Source: RGIG4608 sp051867875
Lineage (GTDB): Bacteria; Bacillota; Clostridia; Oscillospirales; CAG-272
Assembly (NCBI GenBank): GCA_051867875.1
Contig: JBJDZG010000019.1
Coordinates: 1 to 53,831, forward strand
DNA length: 53,831 bases
Direction: 5' to 3'
The notes under the pieces were generated by a model. It did no database searches. It saw nothing but the letters and a program-made list of their open reading frames with translations, and was not told where the DNA came from. A program made the translations under genes and the position numbers. Positions 47,367 through 53,831 of the stretch are shown piece by piece (position 1 is the first letter of the stretch; the number at the start of each line of letters is the position of its first letter).

Positions 47367-48380
47367 TTAAAACTGGTGCAAGAAACGGACGTCGTTCTCG
47401 TAGAGAAGACGAATGTCGTTTACGTGATATTTGAGCATCAGAATTCTCTCAATACCCATGCCGAATGCAAATCCGCTGTACTCCTCGGGGTCAATTCCGC
47501 AGTTGCGGAGCACGTTGGGGTGTACCATACCTGCGCCGAGAATTTCTATCCAACCCTCGCCCTTGCAAAGACGGCAACCCTTGCCGCCGCAAGCGAAGCA
47601 GGAAACGTCAACTTCGGCAGAGGGCTCTGTGAACGGGAAGTGGTGGGGACGGAAACGAATTCTCGTTTCCTCGCCGAACGTCTTTTTTGCAAATTCTTCA
47701 AGAGTGCTCTTTAAGTTGCCCATCGTGATTCCCTTGTCAACCACGAGTCCCTCAAACTGATGGAACAGGGGTGAGTGAGTGGCATCCATAGCGTCGGAGC
47801 GGTAAACGCGTCCGGGAGAAACTATGCGAATGGGGGGCTTGCTTTGCTCCATAACTCTCGCTTGAACGGGAGAGGTCTGTGAGCGGAGGAGAATTTTGTC
47901 CGTAATGTAGAATGTGTCCTGCGTGTCGCGGGCGGGGTGATTTTCGGGAATATTGAGCGCCTGGAAGTTGTAATAGTCGTACTCAACCTCGGGGCCTTCT
48001 GCTACGGTGTAGCCCATTCCGATGAAAATGTCTTCAAGCTCACGCTGCATTTTTGTAAGAGGGTGAAGATGTCCGCGGGGCTGTACCTTTACGGGCATCG
48101 TAACGTCGAGCTTTTCCGCTTCAAGACGCGCTTGTAGCGCGCGTGCCGAAAGCTCGGTTGCTTTTTCTTTCATTGCATTTTCAATCTCCTCGCGGATTTC
48201 ATTGGCGAGCTGACCGATTACGGGACGCTCCTCGGGGGTGAGCTTGCCCATTCCGCGCAGAACTGCCGTGAGCTCGCCTTTTTTGCCGAGGTACTGAATA
48301 CGGAGCGCCTCGAGGTCGCACCCATCAGCGGCGATGGCGAGGAGAGCTTCTCCTTTGATTTTTTTCAAAGTTTCTTTCAT
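47367..48380 (-). CDS. pheS: phenylalanine-tRNA ligase alpha subunit
   Basis: A 337-residue class II synthetase catalytic subunit. HPLTKMQRELEDIFIGMGY, EVEYDYYNFQALNIPENHPARD (motif 2 region) and GFAFGMGIERILMLKY (motif 3) are clear. A CxxC-type Cys cluster, CFACGGKGCRLC, is seen as in many Firmicutes. ATG at complement 48378-48380 follows AAAGGA. Expression is set by the upstream T-box. Confidence 0.97.
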   Translation of the reverse strand: MKETLKKIKGEALLAIAADGCDLEALRIQYLGKKGELTAVLRGMGKLTPEERPVIGQLANEIREEIENAMKEKATELSARALQARLEAEKLDVTMPVKVQPRGHLHPLTKMQRELEDIFIGMGYTVAEGPEVEYDYYNFQALNIPENHPARDTQDTFYITDKILLRSQTSPVQARVMEQSKPPIRIVSPGRVYRSDAMDATHSPLFHQFEGLVVDKGITMGNLKSTLEEFAKKTFGEETRIRFRPHHFPFTEPSAEVDVSCFACGGKGCRLCKGEGWIEILGAGMVHPNVLRNCGIDPEEYSGFAFGMGIERILMLKYHVNDIRLLYENDVRFLHQF

Positions 48381-48417
48381 GTCTTTATCCTTTCGGTAAA
48401 ATAAATTGTTTATCAAA

Positions 48418-48709
48418 AATAAAAAACACCCCATCCAAAGAACAGGACGAGGTGCAAACGAAAACCGTAATTAAGCACACGCGGTACCACCCGTATTTTT
48501 AGCAAAGCTAACACTTTGACGCTCTTAACGCGAGCACACGGGAGCAACTACTTTTTCAAAAATGAAAATTTTCACCGCACCGACTCCAAAGCGAAACGAG
48601 CTTTATCCGATTTTAAGCCACTCACAGCCAAGGCGACTCTCTCTGTGAAAACCGAGCGATAAAGTCAAACTTCATCATAGTTTTTATAGGGTACTATTTA
48701 TTTTTACTA
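48418..48709 (-). promoter_or_regulatory. T-box leader of pheST
   Basis: The minus strand carries the T-box GGGTGGTACCGCG (complement about 48480-48492), which pairs with the uncharged tRNA CCA end. Upstream, TTTTCACAGAGAGAGTCG and GGCTGTGAG form the distal stem I, with a base stem CTTTATC/GATAAAG. TTC at complement 48593-48595 fits a Phe specifier before GCTTTGGAG. The terminator stem CACCTCGTCC/GGATGGGGTG followed by T6 lies at complement 48418-48455. Confidence 0.93.
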
Positions 48710-48715
48710 TTTAGT

Positions 48716-48743
48716 ATTATATCACAAGAAAATAAAAATTCAA
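48716..48743 (-). promoter_or_regulatory. pheST promoter
   Basis: On the minus strand TTGAAT (complement 48738-48743), a 16-base spacer and TATAAT (complement 48716-48721). Confidence 0.75.
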
Positions 48744-48819
48744 GGGGTTTTTGTAAAATTTTCGAATTATAAAAATTGAGCCCGCAAATGATACAATATT
48801 ATAATTTACAATCATTCTT

Positions 48820-49292
48820 TTAATCGTCATTTTTATCTCTCCAAATATAAATACCATCCGCATTCATAACTACTATATTGTCATACAGCATTTGAAGGAT
48901 TTCGTTGAGCTTTTCTTCGCTCGCTTCGTTTATACTTGAGATGTGTATGCAACAAGATTTATTGCCGTTCACATTAAGATCATAGTGATACTCTGTGCCA
49001 GTCCTTCCCCGTGTATATCGCATATATATCCGTTCTTTATTACAAACTCCCTTGCGCTTAAAGGCATTACAGTAAATGCGTAATATATGCTTTTTGTTAC
49101 CGTTTTATTGCCGTCTAAATCAAACGACATAAAGGTATCGACGTATAGGTCGTGCATAGAATTGTAGTTTCCAATAAACTCCGCAAATTCCGCGTTTGAA
49201 TTGAACTCGAAATCACGATATATATGACCTCCGCACGATACAAGCGACAGCATCATTATTATGCAAAGAGCCAATACGATTGATTTTTTCAT
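48820..49292 (-). pseudogene. frameshifted lipoprotein gene
   Basis: A signal peptide with lipobox LVSC starts at ATG complement 49290-49292, after GAAGGG. The frame ends at 48969 after 107 residues. From about 49023 the next frame continues sensibly (TEYHYDLNVNGNKSCCIHIS and on to 48820), and the two overlap near a CACGGGGAAGGAC run. One missing or extra base there would restore a protein of about 155 residues. It may be a decaying gene, a sequencing error, or less likely a programmed frameshift. No family recognised. Confidence 0.6.
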
Positions 49293-49341
49293 AAAAATCA
49301 CGCCCTTCATTAATATTATGTTAACACAAATGCGGTCAAAA

Positions 49342-49656
49342 TTAAGCTTGGAGTTGAGAAGCTAAAAATATGACGGCAATTACTGCAAGCGCCTGCAAAA
49401 CGATGATGAGCGGAATTCCGAGCATGAATTTTTTGTGCCTTGTTTTATGCCTGATTATGAGCATAGTGCAGAGCATCGCAACCGAACCGCCGAGCGCCGA
49501 GAGGAGCAGGAGCGTCCGCTCGGGCACTCTCCTACCTCCGTCGATGGCGCTTGCCTTGTCTATGGCGGTCGCCGCAACGGAGATAAGGGAGATAAGTGCG
49601 ATATATGCCGGCATTATTGTATATTTATTCAAAAATTCGGAAATAAATTCGGGCAT
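49342..49656 (-). CDS. DUF1294 family membrane protein
   Basis: A 104-residue protein with three hydrophobic segments and the family core DGGRRVPERTLLLLSALGGSVAML followed by RHKTRHKKFMLGIPLI. Function unknown. Its first base is the last base of glnS, so it is coupled to it. Confidence 0.9.
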   Translation of the reverse strand: MPEFISEFLNKYTIMPAYIALISLISVAATAIDKASAIDGGRRVPERTLLLLSALGGSVAMLCTMLIIRHKTRHKKFMLGIPLIIVLQALAVIAVIFLASQLQA

Positions 49657-51314
49657 TATTTTTTGGGGAAGGAGTCTTTAAGACCTACGACGCGGTTAAA
49701 CGTGTTCTCGTACTTCGAGTCCTTGCAGTAGTAGCCGTCGCGGACGAACTGGAACTTGTCGCCGACCTTTGCTTCAAGGAGCGAGGGCTCAACCTTGCAG
49801 TGCTCGACCTTGATGAGAGAATCGGGGTTGAGATAGTCGTTGTAAGTCTTGTCCTCGGGAATGTCGTTCGTGTTCTCGATAGTGAAGAGGTTGTCGTAGA
49901 GCATGAGCGTCGCTTCCTTTGCGTAAGGAGCGCTGAGCCAGTGGATAGTGCCCTTGATTTTTCTGCCGTCTGCGGGCATACCGTTGCGGGTTTCAAGGTC
50001 GGCGGTGCAGTGAATTTCCTTTACCGTGCCGTCATCATTCTTTATTATATCGTTGCACTTGACGATATAAGCGCCCATGAGTCTGACATCGCCGTCGGGC
50101 TTCATTCTGAAAAACTTCGGCGGGGGAACTTCCGCAAAATCGCTCCGGTCAATATAAAGTTCGCGTGTAAAGGGAAGCGGTCTTGTTCCCGCACCCTCTG
50201 CCTGAGGATTGTTTGGAATATCGAAATATTCAACCTTGTCCTCGGGGTAGTTCGTTACCACTACCTTTACGGGATCTTTAATCGCAATTCTTCTGTCCGC
50301 CGTCGCGTTGAGCTCCTCTCTTATGCAGTGTTCGAGCATTTCGATGTCAACAAGGCTGTTTGCCTTCGCAACACCTGCGTTTCTTACGAAGGTGAAGATT
50401 GACGAGGGAGTATAGCCTCTCCTGCGGAGCGCGCAAAGTGTGGGCAGACGGGGGTCGTCCCAGCCGTCAACCATATTGTTCTCAACGAGATAACGCAAAT
50501 ATCTCTTGCTCATTACCGTGTGAGTGACGTTAAGGCGTGCAAACTCTCTTTGCTTGGGGTTGGGATTGTTGTTTATGCCGATATTGTTGATAACCCACTC
50601 GTAAAGGGGACGGTGATTTTCAAATTCAAGCGAGCAAAGCGAATAGGTGATGCCCTCAAGCGCGTCCTGAATGGGGTGTGCGTAGTCGTAAAGGGGATAG
50701 ATGCACCACTTGTCGCCCTGACGGTGATGAGAGGTGTGAACTATTCTGTAAATCGCGGGGTCGCGCATATTGATATTGGGCGACGCCATATCTATTTTTG
50801 CGCGCAGAGTGTGCGAGCCGTCGGGAAATTCGCCGTTTTTCATTCTCTCAAAGAGGTCGAGGTTTTCTTCGACGCTTCTGTTGCGGTAAGGGCTCTCCTT
50901 GCCGGGCTGTGTAAGAGTTCCGCGGTACTCTCTCATCTCGTCGGCGGATAGGTCGCATACGTACGCCTTGCCGTCCTTGATGAGCTTGATTGCAAACTCG
51001 TAGCACTTCTCAAAGTAGTCGGAGCCGTAATAAATTCCGCCGTTTGGCACGGCACCGAGCCACATAAGGTCCTCGTAAATGGACTCAACGTATTCGTTGT
51101 CCTCTTTTGCGGGGTTCGTGTCATCGTAGCGGAGATTGAATTTTCCGCCGTATTTTTTCGCGGTTTCATAGTTTATCATTATCGCCTTCGCAGAGCCGAT
51201 ATGAAGATATCCGTTGGGCTCGGGAGGGAATCTCGTGATTATCTTTATGTCGGGATTTTCCGCACGGTCCGCGTCAATTATGTCGTGTATAAAGTTACTG
51301 CTGATTTCTTCCAT
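49656..51314 (-). CDS. glnS: glutamine-tRNA ligase
   Basis: A 552-residue class I synthetase. FPPEPNGYLHIGSAKA holds the HIGH motif, VMSKRYL the KMSKS-like motif, and the C-terminal half is the beta-barrel anticodon domain. Length matches E. coli GlnRS. Many Firmicutes lack this enzyme and make Gln-tRNA by the GatCAB route, so its presence is notable. It follows gltX by 24 bases. Confidence 0.96.
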   Translation of the reverse strand: MEEISSNFIHDIIDADRAENPDIKIITRFPPEPNGYLHIGSAKAIMINYETAKKYGGKFNLRYDDTNPAKEDNEYVESIYEDLMWLGAVPNGGIYYGSDYFEKCYEFAIKLIKDGKAYVCDLSADEMREYRGTLTQPGKESPYRNRSVEENLDLFERMKNGEFPDGSHTLRAKIDMASPNINMRDPAIYRIVHTSHHRQGDKWCIYPLYDYAHPIQDALEGITYSLCSLEFENHRPLYEWVINNIGINNNPNPKQREFARLNVTHTVMSKRYLRYLVENNMVDGWDDPRLPTLCALRRRGYTPSSIFTFVRNAGVAKANSLVDIEMLEHCIREELNATADRRIAIKDPVKVVVTNYPEDKVEYFDIPNNPQAEGAGTRPLPFTRELYIDRSDFAEVPPPKFFRMKPDGDVRLMGAYIVKCNDIIKNDDGTVKEIHCTADLETRNGMPADGRKIKGTIHWLSAPYAKEATLMLYDNLFTIENTNDIPEDKTYNDYLNPDSLIKVEHCKVEPSLLEAKVGDKFQFVRDGYYCKDSKYENTFNRVVGLKDSFPKK

Positions 51315-51338
51315 TTTTGTATCCTCTGATTAATTTTT

Positions 51339-53030
51339 TCAGGCTTCGAGAACCGAAAGCATTGAATTAATTCTTGCGATTACCTCGTCATAGCCGAGTA
51401 TCTGCATAACGGTGTAAAGGTCGGGAGCGTTAGTCTTGCCCGTAACCGCTACGCGAATGAACATTGAAACGTCTGCAACATTACCGCCGAACGCTTCGGG
51501 ATTTGCTTTGTATTCCTTCATATCGGAAGCATAGCCTATCTTTTCTGCAATCGCCTTTATTTTGTCAAACCAGACGTTCATATCGTCGGAGTAGTCAAAG
51601 CTCTCCTTGAAGGCTTCAAGGGCAACTCTGATATCCTCTTTTCTGTACTGCTCGCCGTATTTCTCTTTGACTTCAAAGAGGGGAGCGAAGAAGAAGCCCA
51701 TATAATCCTTTGCGTCGGACCATTTGGCAAGGTCCTTGCGGGGTTTCTTTCCGCCGCGTCCGATAGCGAGAATTCTCTTTGACATTTCCTCGTTGTCGCG
51801 TAAAAGAGACGCAAATTCGGTGTCAAATTCGCCTGCCCAGTCGAGAAGCCTCTCGTATACCGTGTCAGCGTCCATTTTTGAGATTACGTTCTTTGAAACG
51901 TCGTTGAGTTTATTGATATCGTAAAGACAGCCCGACGTGCTCATCTTTTTTAAGCTGAACGGGAAGTCCGTGTACTTTTTGTCGGGGTTCTGTGCGTGCC
52001 AGTCCTCGTAGTTGGAGTTGAGAAGCGTCATAACGTACTCAACTACGCAGTCCTTGTCGTAGCCGAGCTCTCTGTAATACTCCATATTTGAGCCGAGGTC
52101 GCGCTTTGAGAATTTCTTCTTTGAGCCGTTCTCGCCCATCTGCATAATGGGGGAGATGTGAGCGTACTTGGGAAGCTTGAAGCCGAGATATCTGAAAAGC
52201 ATAATGTGGCGCGAGAGGCTTGCGTACCACTCGTCGCCGCGGATTACGTGAGTAGTTCCCATAAGGTGGTCATCTACCGCGTGAGCAAAGTGATAAGAGG
52301 GAACTCCGTCACTTTTGAGGAGCACCTCGTCGCGGTCGTTCTCGGGAATTTCGCGCTCACCCTTGATAAGGTCGGTGAATTTTATCTTTTTATCGGGGTC
52401 GCCGTCAGCGAGCATACGGAGCACGAAGGGATTGCCCTCGGCAAGATTTCTCTTGACGTCCTCAATGGTAAAATTACGGTTTTTGAGCATTTCCTCGCGC
52501 TGTTCGCCGTTGTCCTCATGCCAGTCCTTTGCCTTAACCTCGGCTCTTTTGTCAACTGCATTGAGCGCTTCAAGCTCGTCGCGCGTTGTGAAAACGGGGT
52601 AAGCCTTGCCCTCGCTGACGAGTTTTTTGGCAAAAACGTGGTAGATATCCACTCTGTTGCTCTGCTTGTAAGGACCGTAAGCACCGCAGTCGGTGAGCTT
52701 GCCGTTCTTGTCGAGAATTGCGCCCTCGTCAAATTCTATTCCGTAATAATTGAAAGTTTTAATAAGACTTTCAGCCGCGCCCGCGACCTCTCTTTTTGCG
52801 TCGGTGTCCTCAATACGAAGATAGAATACTCCGCCGCTCTGATGAGCAAGACGCTCGCCTACGAGCGTGGGAAACAGTCCGCCGAAATGTACGAAACCCG
52901 TGGGGCTGGGCGCAAATCTCGTTACCTTTGCTCCTTCGGGGAGCTGTCGCGGAGGATAAAGCGCCTCGATTTCCTCGGGAGTTTTCGTAACGTTGGGGAA
53001 GAGCAAATCTGCCAAAAGTTGATAGTCCAT
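51339..53030 (-). CDS. gltX: glutamate-tRNA ligase
   Basis: A 563-residue class I synthetase. RFAPSPTGFVHFGGLFP holds the HIGH-type motif (HFGG) and KKKFSKRD the KMSKS motif. It is about 70 residues longer than the common bacterial enzyme, with the extra length spread over the N-terminal extension and insertions. AAAGGA precedes ATG 53030. Second gene of the operon headed by the MBL hydrolase gene. Confidence 0.94.
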   Translation of the reverse strand: MDYQLLADLLFPNVTKTPEEIEALYPPRQLPEGAKVTRFAPSPTGFVHFGGLFPTLVGERLAHQSGGVFYLRIEDTDAKREVAGAAESLIKTFNYYGIEFDEGAILDKNGKLTDCGAYGPYKQSNRVDIYHVFAKKLVSEGKAYPVFTTRDELEALNAVDKRAEVKAKDWHEDNGEQREEMLKNRNFTIEDVKRNLAEGNPFVLRMLADGDPDKKIKFTDLIKGEREIPENDRDEVLLKSDGVPSYHFAHAVDDHLMGTTHVIRGDEWYASLSRHIMLFRYLGFKLPKYAHISPIMQMGENGSKKKFSKRDLGSNMEYYRELGYDKDCVVEYVMTLLNSNYEDWHAQNPDKKYTDFPFSLKKMSTSGCLYDINKLNDVSKNVISKMDADTVYERLLDWAGEFDTEFASLLRDNEEMSKRILAIGRGGKKPRKDLAKWSDAKDYMGFFFAPLFEVKEKYGEQYRKEDIRVALEAFKESFDYSDDMNVWFDKIKAIAEKIGYASDMKEYKANPEAFGGNVADVSMFIRVAVTGKTNAPDLYTVMQILGYDEVIARINSMLSVLEA

Positions 53031-53062
53031 AGTGTATCGTTCCTTTCGATGAAAGTAATATG

Positions 53063-53683
53063 TTAAAAATAATGTTTTATTCTTTCGTTAGCCATTTTAA
53101 GCGTGGAGCTCTCGCCGTGACCGCAATAAATATATTTGTTATCCTCATCTGCAAGCTTTTGGAGCTTGGATAGCGAGACTTTAATCGCTTCCGCGTCGCC
53201 GCCGTAGAGGTCGCAACGCCCGAATCCGAAAGCAAAGAGCGTGTCGCCCGTGAGCATAAAATCCCTCGCGTCAAAGCAGACCGAGCCTCTCGTGTGCCCC
53301 GGCGTGTGAATGACTTTTATATCCTCGCCGCCGAGTTTTATCATATTCCCGTCTTGCAAAAGAATATCCGCGTCAAATGCAGGGAGCGAGCCGCCTGTGA
53401 AAACGGAATAGGCGTTCTTTTCGCTGTCGCGGAGCATCTCCGCGTCGAGCTCGTGAATATATATCGGCGCACCAGTTGCCTGCCTTAACTCATTTGCGTA
53501 AAAAATGTGGTCAAAATGACCGTGCGTGAGCAGTATTCCTTGGAGAGTCAAGCCCTGCTCGCGCAAAGCGCCGAGTACTCTGTCGGGCGGCAGGGAAGCA
53601 TCAACGGCAAAGGCGTTCTTACCGTTGTGAATTATAAAGCAGTTTGAAGCAAAGCCCGTTGGGGCAAGAGCGATTATCTCCAT
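53063..53683 (-). CDS. MBL-fold metallo-hydrolase (glyoxalase II-like)
   Basis: A 206-residue hydrolase with the zinc motif THGHFDH, IHTPGHTRGSVCF, the bridging Asp in MLTGDTLF and the final CGHGESS. It may hydrolyse thioesters such as hydroxyacylglutathione analogues, but the substrate is not known. First gene of the operon with gltX and glnS, 32 bases before gltX. Confidence 0.92.
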   Translation of the reverse strand: MEIIALAPTGFASNCFIIHNGKNAFAVDASLPPDRVLGALREQGLTLQGILLTHGHFDHIFYANELRQATGAPIYIHELDAEMLRDSEKNAYSVFTGGSLPAFDADILLQDGNMIKLGGEDIKVIHTPGHTRGSVCFDARDFMLTGDTLFAFGFGRCDLYGGDAEAIKVSLSKLQKLADEDNKYIYCGHGESSTLKMANERIKHYF

Positions 53684-53722
53684 CTTTTGTAAAAATCCTT
53701 CAAAATCTAATATAACTAATCA

Positions 53723-53751
53723 ATTATAGCACAAATGTTTTGAATTGTCTA
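53723..53751 (-). promoter_or_regulatory. promoter of the MBL-gltX-glnS operon
   Basis: On the minus strand TAGACA (complement 53746-53751), a 17-base spacer and TATAAT (complement 53723-53728). Confidence 0.78.
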
Positions 53752-53774
53752 TATGATTTTTTACTATTTTTGAA

Positions 53775-53825
53775 AAAATGTGCAGTTTTATAATTATTTT
53801 GAAGATTATAAAACTGCTATTTTTA
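53775..53825 (-). terminator. terminator-like hairpin at the window end
   Basis: GCAGTTTTATAAT (53782-53794) pairs perfectly with 53805-53817, and T6 follows on the minus strand. It probably ends a minus-strand gene that lies beyond the window. Confidence 0.72.
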
Positions 53826-53831
53826 TAATTT

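Overview
The window reads as a chromosomal segment of an anaerobic Firmicute of the class Clostridia, probably a gut-type member near Oscillospirales or Christensenellales. The placement is inference. It rests on the rpmG-secE-nusG-rplK-rplA cluster, ribonuclease Y, a T-box leader on pheST, SpoIIQ-like and CwlD-like cell-wall proteins, BspA-type leucine-rich repeat proteins, lipoprotein signal peptides, strong AGGAGG ribosome sites, and many TTGACA-17-TATAAT promoters. I see no transposase, integrase, phage gene or CRISPR array.

Layout. 1-187: the 3' part of tRNA-Thr, tRNA-Tyr and a terminator. 188-937: gene-free and packed with hairpins and interspersed repeats. 938-3427: copper ATPase with a chaperone domain fused at its C-terminus. 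3543-8843: an unassigned structured RNA, a BspA-type lipoprotein, an SPFH/ribbon-helix-helix operon with a palindromic operator, a DnaJ/DUF5685 operon, and small genes. 8907-14191: a VTC/DUF4956/Cthe_2159-like cluster divergent from a two-component system. 14325-20294: rny, fba, gap, a YitT-family protein and dut. 20438-25021: a MATE exporter, a VTT membrane protein, then an ECF sigma / anti-sigma / serpin operon. 25349-29638: an M23 peptidase, ruvX, and rpmG-secE-nusG-rplK-rplA-secG. 29758-38277: an SDR oxidoreductase, radA, an amidase, peptidase E, a BspA-type protein, a class A PBP and a TspO-like protein. 38685-44828: rpe, a second unassigned small RNA, then a run of isoprenoid (ispD, ispF), rpiB, t6A (tsaB, tsaE) and ABC transporter genes. 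44955-53683: pheST with its T-box, a frameshifted lipoprotein gene, then an MBL hydrolase-gltX-glnS-DUF1294 operon.

The least expected structure lies between genes. A MITE-like element of about 205 bp with imperfect 20-bp terminal inverted repeats occurs four times, at 17000, 19590, 25084 and 26683. Every copy lies between two convergent genes. Three of the four sit between two near-identical copies of that locus's own bidirectional terminator, whose sequence differs from locus to locus. A second repeat family (five copies) also lies only in convergent junctions. Two candidate non-coding RNAs (about 3578-3700 and 39755-39860) have clear promoter elements and long perfect stems, and I cannot assign either to a known family.

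Most of the remaining genes are housekeeping: glycolysis and pentose phosphate (fba, gap, rpe, rpiB), MEP isoprenoid synthesis, tRNA charging and modification, protein export, RNA turnover, recombination and peptidoglycan assembly. All calls were made by reading the sequence without any database search.
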